A stretch of DNA of 64,000 nt from the NCBI GenBank assembly GCA_016169945.1, contig JADLSH010000388.1:7266501-7330500 (forward strand). Reading direction: 5' to 3'. The notes below the pieces were generated by a model, which worked only from the letters and a program-made list of their open reading frames with translations, did no database searches and was not told where the DNA came from. Source of the DNA: Trachythela sp. YZ-2020 (lineage: Eukaryota; Cnidaria; Anthozoa; Malacalcyonacea; Clavulariidae). The translations under genes and the position numbers were made by a program. Positions 24,765-36,567 of the stretch are shown here, in pieces (the first letter of the stretch is position 1; the number at the start of each line of letters is the position of its first letter).

Positions 24765-24921
24765 TGTAGTATAGCTATATAAAGAGGAGCCAACGTGTTA
24801 CCTCCATGCAGTCGTTGTTTTGCCGGTTTAGGTAATTCGTTAGACAATGTGTAAAATGGAAGACAACGGAGCAACTAGTGCTACAGAAAGTCAGATGGCT
24901 GTTGACTTCCTCAGAATATGA
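24765..24921 (+). pseudogene. Promoter and first codons of a DED-CHY-RING paralog, truncated (unit 2)
   Basis: Near-identical to 18800-18958: TATATAAAG box, ATG at 24856, frame MEDNGATSATESQ..., stop at 24919-24921 after 21 residues. It has no downstream exons of the ligase. Confidence 0.75.
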
Positions 24922-25618
24922 AACCAGGCATGAAGACCTCGTGACACATTCGTGTCAAAACATCCGAGTATTGCCATGGGCTACGAAATTTTGACCTATT
25001 TCCAGGCAATCATCTGATTATTTCAAATACTTTGACCGCCTTTGTGGTTGCTTAAACGAATGATCCCTTAAGGTAAAGGGTAAAAACAAAAGTATGCTCA
25101 ACCTGTTTCCCAGGGTTTCACCTCCGTCACCTCTTGCTTGTTAGCTATAAGCAAAGAAGGAAAACATGCCAAGACAGATTCAACATTAACCAATAATCTG
25201 TTTTTCTTTTCTGACCTTGACCTTCCGGCATATAACTTCTCCTGTGGAGCGCAGGATCAAATGAGGAATATTTACTTAGGCTTTAAATTTGATCCATGTT
25301 TCCACACGCTATTTTGATATCGAAAACCTTTCATCATTTACTTGCCAGTTTTAAGCAGTACCATTATGAGAACTTTTATTCAAATTTACACAAGTTTTTG
25401 TGTAACTTGTAGAAGTGCAAGACGTTTTTCGTTTGTTCGTTTTGTATCTTTGAAAAATGAAATTTGATGCCTACATGTACACGTATAATTACTAAAGGGC
25501 AAGGTTGTCCAGTATTTTCACTCAAGTTTACAGACTTGTTTTGTGAACGAACTCACCAAATTTACTTGTCATTACCATACAATCACACAATCGCCAACCG
25601 TGATATTTATAACCAAAT

Positions 25619-25780
25619 ATGAGTGGACCAAATATGAGTGGTTTTAGACCGAATTTGGCAACTATTAAACGACACTGTCACAAGACTGGATCCTGCCGTG
25701 ATGGAAGAATATTTTTCCGATACTGAACGCGACGATTTCCCAATGGTTTTTTCAGACGACGAAGAAGGTAAAGTTAAAAA
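25619..25780 (+). pseudogene. Frameshifted copy of the small exon at 19629
   Basis: Begins MSGPNMSGFRPNLATIKRH and has a 15-bp internal repeat near its start. Seven extra bases after GGATCCTGCC shift the frame, so it stops within 36 codons. Confidence 0.55.
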
Positions 25781-25786
25781 TCTTGA

Positions 25787-25970
25787 CAGTGGCGTAACTT
25801 TGTGCTGAATGACCCCGGCTTAATTTGAAGAGGGCATTCAAACGGGGGGCTACGCCAAGAACATGTAAAATTTCCTGAAATACTTCAACTTCGCCACTTT
25901 GTCATCCTTGCTCAGGGGGCCCCCTAATTGACCTGGGCTCCAGGCGGCGCCCAAAGGCGTTACGCCACTG
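25787..25970. mobile_element. hAT-like MITE, copy in duplication unit 2
   Basis: Counterpart of 19775-19968 with the same CAGTGGCGTAAC ends and AATCTTGA flanks. Slightly shorter through an internal deletion in the G/C-rich part. Confidence 0.85.
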
Positions 25971-26523
25971 AATCTTGATGATCATTTTATCACTTTATAC
26001 TTTAATTGAAGTTGAAAATATTTTTACTGACCTTATATAATCCAATATTAATTGTATTTTAAAATCTACATTTATGCGAATACTGAATTTAGCAATCCGC
26101 ATAAACACTTAACTTGTATACTTAGTGCGCAACGATTGAATATAATTTTTTCATAAAATGCGTCAATTTAAGAACTTCTAGAAATTTAGTAAAGATTTTT
26201 GCCCTCTTTCGAGAGCTAAATGGTGATACTGGTATCAGTTACACCTTTGCCTTGATAATTGTACATTATGCTTTTATAATGAGCACTTGACAGAAAACCA
26301 CGCTGAAAACGAGCTAGAGAAATTACGAGCTGGAATCCCGATATGGGGTTATTTGACCAGATCTTCCTGGCTTTATTGTGTCAATGCTTTGTGTCAACTG
26401 TGATTAAACGCGTGCCATTGCGTCACTGCTGTATCAGGTCCCTGGCGACTGTCATCATTTACGTGGGACGACCAGTGGGGACGACAGTTTTTAATTTGCC
26501 TTCATTATTCGGCTATCTTTAAA

Positions 26524-26602
26524 ACAGGGAACGGGGAATGGGAACGGGGAATGGGAGCGGGGAATGGGAACGGGGAATGGGAACGGAAGTGGGAACGGTA
26601 AT
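26524..26602 (+). repeat. G-rich minisatellite, copy 3
   Basis: Same GGGAACGGGGAATG-type units as at 20532, with a different number of units and one GGGAGCGGGG variant. Confidence 0.8.
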
Positions 26603-27784
26603 TAATACAGCTGTGTTTAATTAGTATAGGAAATAGCACGGTTCGAGAAGTATTAATGAAAAATTGCACGCATGAGGACGAGGGTCCTCAAATATCTAAA
26701 ATGAAAGCATGTCTTGTGAAAATGTATCACCAACTCAAATAATTTCCAGCCTGCAAGTATAGTTTGATATCTGTTTTCGATATCAATTAAATTCAAATAA
26801 CGTTTTATACTGTTTCTTTCACAAATATTTTACAGCACATTTTTCAATTTGGGTAAATTTTATGGTTTTATCCAAAAGAGTCCGTTTGAACTGGCTTCAG
26901 CGGTTAAGACAGGACTGGTCTTATAAACTATTAAATACTATACTTACACGAATACTCTAATGATCTATTCCCTGATAGTTTTCTTGACGATTGACCACTT
27001 ACACTAGTTGTTCGGTGCTGTTGTGTTTGATCGTTTAACAAACTTTAGCAAATAATCACTCCTTCGCATTATATACAGGGAAAGCGATATCAAAATATAG
27101 ATATTGAAACACGTTGACATATAATTATATAAATCCCTCACATTTTGAACAGCTAGTGTAGTTGACTGAATAAGCTGAAGGGAATGTATTACACGGTTGT
27201 TGACGTCAGTGAATATTACATCAGTGAAGTGCTGATATATAGCATGTTCGTGAAATATGTGAAGTATTACAGAGCAAGTCATTCTATATGAATCCCTCTG
27301 AACAAAGTTATACATGTATTACATATAAACTTGTGACATTGTTGCTTCATTGCTACATTAAGTTTGGTTTGTATGAAATTGCAAGAATCACAAGAGATGA
27401 TTGTTGGGACTTTTGCTATCACATTTTAGAGATAGACTAATTGCAAATTTTTGTAGTTGGTGTGATTTATGATACTTGCAACTTCTGCTATGTAATAGAA
27501 ACTGGGATTTAGTAAATTTGGCCCACAAATATGAACAGTAGCGATATTCAATAACGGGGATATATATGATTATTAAGTTCAGACTACAGTGTATACCCAC
27601 CCCCTAACCAACCGGTCCCCACGCTAAAATTTCCACCTCCCAAAATAAATTCCATGCTCAACACGTTATTTCTTGATGACACCAAAGCCCCTGCGTAAGA
27701 AATGGGGGATACCCGATCATAATGAAAAACTGTCGACGAAAGGGCTACTTTTTGAACACAAGAAACAACTGTATTATTTATAGA

Positions 27785-28035
27785 CATTAATTCAGCGTCG
27801 GCCACGGACATATAAGAACAAATGAGGGTTGTTTCGCGTGTGCCAAACAAAATCTCGACGTTTCGAGCTAAAGCCCTTCGTCAGGAGAAATTAGTAGGTA
27901 ATTTCTCCTGACGAAGGGCTTTAGCTCCTAATTTCTCCTGACGAAGGGCTTTAGCTCGAAACGTCGAGATTTTGTTTATATCTCAATAGGCACACGCGAA
28001 ACAACCCTCATTTGTTCTTGTATTATTTATAGCTT
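27785..28035. mobile_element. Palindromic insertion with GACGAAGGGCTTTAGCTC motifs
   Basis: Absent from unit 1, which reads TGTATTATTTATAGC through the site; here GTATTATTTATA flanks both sides. The arms are inverted copies running from AACAAATGAGGGTTGTTTCG through GTCGAGATTTTGTT to CTAAAGCCCTTCGTC. The centre has an extra direct copy of TAATTTCTCCTGACGAAGGG. The superfamily is unclear. Confidence 0.7.
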
Positions 28036-28210
28036 TTTTACCTTTTTCTCTTCAAAACAGCTTCGTACTTTCAAAGTTGATACGTTTATCAGTCAGATGT
28101 GGCTATAATACAAGAATAAATGCACAATTGGTTGGCTTTCTTTTTCATTTTATTATTATGCACACGAATACACGTAGTAGGCGAGCAGCTTTTGGTTATA
28201 ATTCCATGAC

Positions 28211-28709
28211 CAGGGTTGCCAACTGTAAATGTGTGAAATTCCCAACTAAGCTTCCCAAATATCCCGAGATTCCCCCAAAAATCCCAATGTTCCCACTTTC
28301 GTTCCCAGTCCCCAAAGACCCCAACCTGCGAACGGGCATACTCTGAAAAAGAGCTATTTAGAGATCGCGCCGGTTTCTCGAAATATGCGTAATATTTCAT
28401 GTTGTATAAATGAAACATACTTCAGTTGGATAAACTGATCTAGTATAACATTTGTAACATAAAGTTCAATAGGATGCCAGCAGACGAACGCTGGATTTTT
28501 TGAAAATTGTTATTATATTATTGTTTATTTTAATTTAAAATAATTTTACAAAAAAATCAATTTTTAATTCTCGAACTCTTTCTGTTCTCAAAAATCCCAA
28601 AAAAATCCCGAGCATGAATTTTTAAAACAAAAATCCCAAAAAGTTCCCAACTGCTTTTTAAAATCCCGAGATCTCGGGATAGAATCCCGAACTTGGCAAC
28701 CCTGGCCTG
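28211..28709. mobile_element. hAT-like MITE, CAGGGTTGCCAA ends
   Basis: Absent from unit 1 (empty site TCCATGACACGC at about 21980). Flanked by TCCATGAC (28203-28210 and 28710-28717). The left end is CAGGGTTGCCAA; the right end has five extra bases (CAGGCCAGGGTTGCCAA inverted). 499 bp, rich in CCCGAGAT/CCCAAAAA motifs. Confidence 0.85.
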
Positions 28710-30374
28710 TCCATGACACGCAATCACGAATATTTCTCTTTGATCTTGACCCCAATCCCGACACATCTTTTCCATCATCCATGGGCGGATAACGCGGATT
28801 GGGCGGAGAGAGGCTGAGCCAGCATGTACCAGCAGTTTCAATCAGCAGTTTCACAAATTAAATTACATCGGATACTCCAGGAGTTTCCAGGAGTAGAATA
28901 ATAATATAGAAGGGGCAACTGTGTAACATAACACCAAACTCACTAGTTCATTTATATCAGTGTCTAGCCTCCTCCGCAGGCATCGCCTTAAAATTGGCGG
29001 GCAGAAATTATTTGCTGGAAAAAAAAAATTAGTGTCGATGCCTGCCAAAACCCGAAGACTTTGGACCGGTCATGTTACCCTTATGGACCGGTCATGTTAC
29101 CCCCACCCCCCACGGGATATTTTGTTCATATATTAAAACTAAAGAGAAATGTCAAAAGCTGTGTTACCCTCACTCTCACGGGATAATTATTTGTTCATAA
29201 AAACAACTGCAAAATTATACGGATAAACGTTTGCCAGAATACTGTGACATTTTAATATTTTATGTTACAAACTTAAAAAAGTATTTAGTATCTTGCGCTT
29301 TAAAAGCTACAGAATAGTTGCGGACATATTTAAAGATAAAGCATGTGGATCGAAGTCATGAAAATAGAAGTCGAATGGCTTTAATCATAGACTGATTTGG
29401 CTTCTACACTACGTCGTTTGATGCTGCTAAAGCTGCTTGTTTAATAAACGGAGAATGTGTATTAAATGGATTCCCTAATGGTCTTAGTTCGACGGAGTAA
29501 ACATGTTCAAACCACTTAGAAACTGTATAAAGTATGAAGAGTTGTGAGCGTCGAGCTCGAATGGAAAATATAACTTAATATATGAGTATAGCTAACACAC
29601 AAATAGCGTTGAACTGGAACAGTATAAATTGTTTTGGGAAACAATGTACTCTAGAAGGTTAGAAGGTACAAGCATAGTAAAATGTCGAAGTTTCAAGTGC
29701 AAGATATAATTGATGCTGGTGGAATATAATACTCATTTTACTTGATGAGACAAAAGATAATTTGTAACTGGTTTGGTTTGTTTACAATTTTTTTGAGATA
29801 TTTCAGCCAAGAACACACTTAAAATTTACTATGCTATGTTTTTATGCTGTACTTGAGTACTTCTGCATGACTGTGTACTGCTTGAGCGCTCAGTGTTCCA
29901 TGCCAGCAGGTATGTAGCCAATCTCCAAATGGAGCTAGGCTTATGCCGGCACAGCTGTGGGGCTGAGGAAGAGAATGGGTGCGGCTCAGAGGGCAGATTC
30001 CTCTTCAACCTGGCTCAAATTCTAGTTGTTAGCAAGTGAATCTAATTTTTTTGCAAATTGGCTTGTAACTCCAGAATTCTTTATTATTCACCTAAGTTTT
30101 GATGTGCACATTTTCAATTGGAGTTAGCCTTATAGAGTATGGAGGTTGACAACTCCATGGCTCCCTAACTTCTGCCACCATGTGGTGTTGTGATACAAAA
30201 TTTGCCTAATATTGGGAAGTGTTCAATGATTATAAATAGAGCCACTGTAATATATTAGCATGTTACAATCAAAATTATTCTATGGCATGTATAATCAAAT
30301 GCATGTTTGGACTGGATGTGCCTAATTTCAGAAAATAGCAAATAGTCTTCTATGTTATAGATAAAACATGAGCA

Positions 30375-30440
30375 GTCGATCTTTATCTGATATAGAAACT
30401 CGAGCCGAAGGCGAGCGTTTGTATATCAGATAAAGATCTG
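30375..30440. repeat. Short inverted repeat around a GAAACTCGAGCC loop
   Basis: The arms GATCTTTATCTGATATA and the inverted TATATCAGATAAAGATC flank about 26 bases. The layout resembles the hairpin at 56270-56395. Confidence 0.7.
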
Positions 30441-31586
30441 ATGCGAATGTTTTATCAAACTCTGAACATGTGGTGCAATTAAGTGTTTATGGTCAAACTA
30501 CCTGAAAAATGCAACAAGAAATTCAACATTGCAAGGGAAGGCTGTTTGCATGGAAGTTAGTGACTATTAACTTCTAGATGAATTTCACTAACTTCCAGAT
30601 AAATGGCTCAAAATTGGTAGTTTAATCCTAAAGACCCAATTAAAGCTTACTATTATTATAATTTAGTACTGCCTGCTGTAAGGTAGGTCATACAACTTTT
30701 ATACCCAGCTGGCTGTTTATAATAGCTAGATCAATGTTTTCAATTTCAATGGTTGGATGCCCATGTGTTAAAATATGGTGCAGGCTATATGCTGAACAGA
30801 AAATTGAAACTGTTCAGACAGCAACAAGTTTGCCATACACATAATGACTGCTAAAATATTCCATAAACTATAATTAGGATACATGATTATTTCATTATGG
30901 CCATGTTGGCTAGGATCTTGCTTCACTACTTGCCAGATTTAGCTATTTTGGCAACAAATACCAGACAAGGTTTTTCTCTGCTGGTATTATGGCTCTTGCC
31001 TTATTTGTTGTCAAAAATATATTTTTTATTTGAATCGATTTCTTGTTATTAAAATTGATATGCTACAGTAGATAGCACAATTTTGTCCTCATTTCTTACA
31101 TTTGGAAACTGTCCTCTAATGCTAAATCAGGCATACATTATTGAGTTGTACAGTTGTACTATGATACTTTCATTTTAATAATGAATTAACCCACTTTCCA
31201 TCTTCTTAGAAACCAAAAACTGTACATAGTAAGTGATACTATATTAAGAAATTGTGCCTGCCATGCAAATAGAAAGAAAGAAAATTAGAAAATTCCCTTG
31301 TGGTTTGAATTGGTTTCTATGTATATGAAGCAATCAGAGTAGACAGACTGACAGAGTACAGGTTTTAATATATATATGGCACAAACTATATAATTATGTG
31401 ATTCATAAAATAATTACAATTTAAAATTTAATGGTTTTCATTGTATAGAAATACCAAATTTACCTTTATGCTTGTTAAAAGATTTACAGCATCAAATATA
31501 TATATAGCATGCATATACAGTACACGAAAAATTACCGACAAACATTCTAAAACCTTTAAAACCTCAACCAAGTATTTTATACATGT

Positions 31587-33283
31587 TTACTGTCGTTCCA
31601 ATTGAAGTGTTCCTCGAATATTGATTCGATACATTACCTCGCGCTGACCAATTCATTTGTTCAAGTTCCTCGAGATATTCATACACTTCCTGTGAAAGTT
31701 GACCAATCACAATCCGTATGTGATTTGAGTACGAATCAACTGACCAATGAGGAACCTGCATTGCAGAAAGTAAACAATATTCAAAAATCAAGAATTCGGT
31801 ATTTCGGTTGTTTTCATCATTCATGTAACTGAAATTCTTCAAATGTGTTTACATTTGTGCTCAGAAAAACGTTTAATTGAAATCAAGAAAAATGTCAAAG
31901 TGTTGAAGATTTTCTATGGTTTAGAAAACTGTTTAGAACCAGAATAGAACAAATATGCAAAGCCGCGTTGCGAGATCAAGGTTTTACTTCAACAAATATA
32001 ACAAATATTCATTTTATTTTTAGAAACTAAGCGATCAAACGTGGCGGTTTCCTAATCTATATTTCAAAGGAAAATGTCACTTTCATCTGTTTACAATATA
32101 TATTTTTCCGTTAACTCTTTTAGTACAGTAAAAATAATGTGCATAGACACGTCATTTTATAGTGCAATGAATGTCAGTGGCAAATTTTGGTTTATAGACC
32201 AAATAATTTATTGTAAAAGGTACGAAGAGTTTTTCTAAATTTCAAATTTAATGTTCTCTGTATGAAATTGTAACAAACTTTACTGTAATATAGTAATATT
32301 ATAAACAATATAGATTATTAAGTACAATTTTATAGTTTTAGAACACAAATATGTTAAATGTTTTATGTACTTGCTTGACATTTTGATTTATTATCGTATT
32401 TATATATATCAGAATCGATCCTAAAAATAGCGCCACAAAAATAGACACTGTCACTGTTTGTCTAAATCATAAATGTGAAGCAAGTACATAAATACATATT
32501 TGTGTTTTAAAACTATAAAATTGTACTATAATCTATATTGTTTCTAATAGTATTGCTATATTACAGTGTTAAAAGTTTGTTACAATTTCATACAGAGAAC
32601 AAATTTGAAAGTTAGAAAAAACTTTTCTTCATACCTTTACAATAAATTATTTGGTCTATAAACCAAAATTTGCCACTGTCATTCATTGCACTATAAAATG
32701 ACGTGTTGATACACATTATTTTTACTGTACTAAAAGAGTTAACGGGAAAAAATATATATTGTAAACAGATGAAAGTGACATTTTCCTTTGAAATATAGAT
32801 TAGAAAACCGCCACGTTTGATCGCTTAGTTTCTAAAAATAAAATGAATATTTGTTATATTTGTTGAAGTAAAACCTTGATCTCGCAACGCGGCTTTGCAT
32901 ATTTATTCAATTCTGGTTCTAAACCGTTTTCTAAACCATAGAAAATCTTCAACACTTTGACATTTTTCTTGAGAAGCCATACATGTATTTCAATTAAACG
33001 TTTTTCTGAGCACAAATGTAAACACATTTGAAGAATTTCAGTTACATGAATGATGAAAACAACCGAATTCTTGATTTTTGAATATTGTTTACTTCCTGCA
33101 ATGCAGGATCAGTTCCTCATTGGTCAGTTGATTCGTATTCAAATCACATACGGATTGTGATTGGTCAACTTTCACAGGAAGTGTATGAATATCTCGAGGA
33201 ACTTGAACAAATGAATTGGTCAGCGCGAGGTAATGTATCGAATCAATATTCGAGGAACACTTCAATTGGAACGACAGTAAATT
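31587..33283. repeat. Inverted repeat with ~0.8-kb arms
   Basis: The left arm (about 31587-32385) and right arm (about 32471-33283) are reverse complements with few changes, around a spacer of about 85 bp. Each arm contains the same frame of about 57 residues (including VPHWSVDSYSNHIRIV and QEVYEYLEELEQMNW), read outward on opposite strands. I recognise no family. The frame may be open by chance, although it survives in both arms. Transcription through the whole repeat would give a long hairpin RNA. Confidence 0.75.
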
Positions 33284-33518
33284 GTCCAAAAAAGCTGAAC
33301 TTAAAGATAAAATAAATTCTCCACTCCATGCAATCCGCCATTTTGGATTTCAAAATCCTCCCCACGTACCTACCCTGAAGACAAAAATCGCTGCGCAAAC
33401 AAGATGCGCAAAACGGCTCAACCATGTCGGGTTTTGGCAGGCATCTCCCCGACTTTCTACCTGACGCAACCTACCCCGGGGATTCGAGAGATGCCTGCGG
33501 AGGAGGCTAATCAGTGTC

Positions 33519-35535
33519 ATATATCAACGCTAAAGCCCACCAGAAAAAAATTCAAAAAATGACCCCCATCGTTCAAACTGGTTAAAGTTAAACAATCGCG
33601 CGACAAAATTGTGCTTACGTGAGCAAGAAATGTGAATGTGATTTTTATGGTATAACATAAGTTTTGTGTTTTGAATACGCGTTGGGCCGCTTGTGTGCAT
33701 GAAACTGGACTTTACTGAATGATGTAAGTTTATGCATTTTGTGGCGAACCGTACCTAAGTGAGTATAATATTGTATTATTATTAAATAATGTAATGGCGC
33801 GCGCGCACTTGCGCAAGACTGTAGTCTTCAAGGCCGAGACACCGGACACGATTCGACAACGCGGCGCGATTTTTCGATTTTCACTGACCGATAACTTTGA
33901 TCGTGGTTTAAGTTTTCCAAATACTTAGAAGCGCTATAACATTTTGAGTTATTTGGTCTACATATCTTTCAAAATTTCCTTTCATTGGCTGTTTTATTAA
34001 CTTTCAAAAACTGAACAATCGCGCCGCGTTGTCGAATCGCGTCCGGTGTAAATTAACCAAGCAGTTAGATAGATATTTAATAAATTTCTCCCTAAGATTT
34101 TCACTTTCTGTATATACAAGTATAAATGCTCATTAATACACCCACGCATGAAACTGTATTAAATACCGAACAACATGCAGCAACCGCCAAGAAGTGTGTT
34201 TGGTCGTTCGGCTTCCATCACAAATGCAAGTCTTGTGTGGCTCGTCTTTATATTTTGTCTTAAAACTATATATTTTGTCTTCCTTGTCGATATAAAAATC
34301 CTTTGGCTTATTTCATTGTTTGGTATTGGATTTCGTCGGACGAACTTTCTGACGAAGACAAAGGATCTTCAGTCTTCACATTGTCTTACTACAGGCTATA
34401 CCAGCGAACTATGACGAAGGGTCTTAGCTTCGTCCTACTATAAATTATGGCGAAGGGTTTTCGCTTTGCGCCAGTTACCCTTCAACCATGGTCATTGGGG
34501 TCTTCGTTGCGTCCAACTATATACTAATTAGAATTAGTCTAATTCTGACTTTGCGTCTTTTAATAGTACTAACTCTCTTAATCGCAAAAACCAACTCGCA
34601 AGCTCGCTGCGAGTACTTTCATCCAATCACAATGCTCGACAGTTTATTTTAATTACATGCAAATTATTTTAATTAATTTGCGAATTGGTTTTGCGATGAG
34701 TGGAAAAGAGCCTTTTGGCATCAGGGCAGTCGCTTCAACCTGTGCTTCAACCTACTTAGACTAAGTTTTATATATATAGTCTTCTTTGAATACTCTTTAA
34801 GCAAATATAATTATGCATGTTTTTTCATTGTATTGTGAAATCAAAAGTTAACATTGTGCGTCGTATATCTTCCCTTTCATTTCCGAGGTTCATTTCTTCT
34901 GATTCCTGGTATATTTAAATAATTATGTATATATGCAAAATTTTCTGAGACTAAATAAAGACTACGTGTCATTTGTTGTGTAATTTCCTGTTTTACTTAG
35001 ACGTAGCAACGAAGCTGTGCCAGTGGTTGTATTTCTAGTTCTAAACGTCCCAAATCTGCTGTTTAAATCAAGAGTTTACGTGGCTCTGGGTACGAGATTG
35101 TGAGTTTACAAGTAAGTCACTATATCCTAAAGAATAAGAGATGTTTCTAAGTAGCGTACAACAAGGGTCTCTGATAAGAGATCTATTAAAATTCGAGTAT
35201 AAAGAATTCAAGTTTTACTTCCGGCTTTCAACCTTTTTGAACTTGTAGGTTTTTCAACTAGTATATAAGATGTGTTCCTAAAACTGTCGAGAGACTGTCG
35301 AACTCGCTGAACGGCGGTCGAATTTAATATACGGTTGACAAAGTCAAAACGCAAGGAAATATTACTTTTATCGATTCTAGTAAATCAAATTCTGTGTAAA
35401 CAAATATTCCTAGAATTCATGAAAATTATCTTAATGCCGTAAAATAAAACCCTGCACAAATCAGCACAAAAGTGAACCGGTGTGCCTGTGAGTGTAGTCG
35501 ATTGTGCACGAGTAGTCGGCAGCTCCAGCTGGTAC
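33519..35535 (+). repeat. Repeat block R1, copy C
   Basis: Parallel to 22181-23820 and extending further, to the CAGCTCCAGCTGGTACC edge that matches the outer end of copy A near 5020. It contains the single ~200-bp element (about 33830-34045) and the MITE at 34581-34713. Confidence 0.65.
34581..34713. mobile_element. MITE related to 2103-2251, left end missing
   Basis: Shares CGCAAAAACCAACTCGCAAG and TTTTGCGATGAGTGGAAAAG with the gene 1 intron copy. Copy B shows the empty site (CTCTCTTAGGCATC), so the TTA target is confirmed, though the right-hand flank is now TTT. Confidence 0.75.
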
Positions 35536-35599
35536 CACCATAGACTATCCAGAAGACAGGGACTGGAAACGCCATTGTTTTGCGCGTGCTGTCCGTGAT

Positions 35600-36386
35600 A
35601 TGGCCTGTAGAACAACAATGTCAATGGCGAGTGTTTTTGTAGTTCGAAAATACGCATGCATTCAAAGGTGATTTTTGGCTTTGGTAATCGCAATAGAACT
35701 TTGAAAAGGCGATAGCTGCATTGACATTTATATTTTTGGTCAATATATATAAATGGAAAACCCTGAAATATATTCAAAGTAAAGTTACAGGGTTTGAAGT
35801 AGGTGTGTACAGCGACAACAACAATGGCTAGTTTTTGTAGTTCAAAATACTACGCATGCACTCAAAGGTGATTTTTTGCTTTGTTAAAGCCAATAGAAGT
35901 TTAAAAAAGCGATAGCTGCATTGACATTTATATTTTTGTTCATTATATATAGATAAGAAACCCTGAAATATACTTAAAGTGAAGTTACAGGGTTTGAAGT
36001 AGGTGTGCACAGAAACAAAAACAATGGCGAGCTTTTTGTATTTCAAAATACTACGCATGCACTCGAAAGTGATTTTTTGTTTTGTTAGACCCAGGAGAAG
36101 TTTGAAAAAGCGATAGCTGCATTCACATTTCTATTTTTGTTCAATATATATAGATGAGAAACCCTGAAATATATCTAAAATTAAGTTACAGGGTTTAAAG
36201 TAAGTGTGTACAGAAACAACAACGAAGGCGGCTATTTTGTAGTTCAAAAGAATACGCATGCATTCAAAGGTGAGTTTTTGCTTTATTAAATCCAAGAGAA
36301 ATTTGAAAAAGCGATAGTTGCATCGTCATTTCTATTCTTGTTTAAAATATGTAAATGATAAGTCTTGAAATTTATTTGAAGTGAAG
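35600..36386 (+). repeat. Satellite, ~203-bp unit, about four copies
   Basis: Units start near the AACAACAATG motifs at about 35610, 35816, 36018 and 36219. Each carries AATACGCATGCA, GCGATAGCTGCATT and CCCTGAAATAT landmarks and ends at GAAGTTACAGGGTTT. The overlapping open frames on the minus strand are products of the repeat. The last unit is cut by the element at 36390. Confidence 0.8.
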
Positions 36387-36567
36387 TTAGGGACCGGTCA
36401 TTAATTAGGGCAGGGGTTGGGGCCGAAGAGAAAATGGTTGGGTAAATGAAAATTCCGAGGCCTCAAAGGTTGGGTAAAAGAAAAAAATACCTCCCTCAAG
36501 GTTGGGTAAAATATTTTGGAACAACATTTATATAAAAACAAAGTATTGTATATAAAAATAGAAAAGT

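Larger units (their letters stand above)
28965..33509. mobile_element. 4.5-kb TIR element with 9-bp duplication (MULE-like), large copy
   Basis: Termini TAGCCTCCTCCGCAGGC inverted, flanked by the exact 9-bp repeat ATCAGTGTC (28956-28964 and 33510-33518). Unit 1 shows the empty site near 22226 (TATATCAGTGTCATATATC). Near the left end a 20-bp GGACCGGTCATGTTACC unit is repeated (29063-29110). No transposase is visible, so it is probably non-autonomous. The large inverted repeat at about 31587-33283 fills its right part. The 9-bp duplication points to the Mutator superfamily; assignment is by duplication length only. Confidence 0.75.
24131..35120 (+). repeat. Large tandem duplication, unit 2, expanded by insertions
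   Basis: Same order as 18206-23820 but about 11 kb long because of later insertions at about 27785-28020, 28211-28709 and 28965-33509, plus a MITE at 34581-34713. With these removed, the length (about 5.6 kb) matches unit 1. Confidence 0.75.

Noticed and set aside
31564..31842. Frame with VPHWSVDSYSNHIRIV called as a gene
   Set aside because: Also present in the opposite arm of the inverted repeat. Without homologs or splice context I list it only as part of the repeat.
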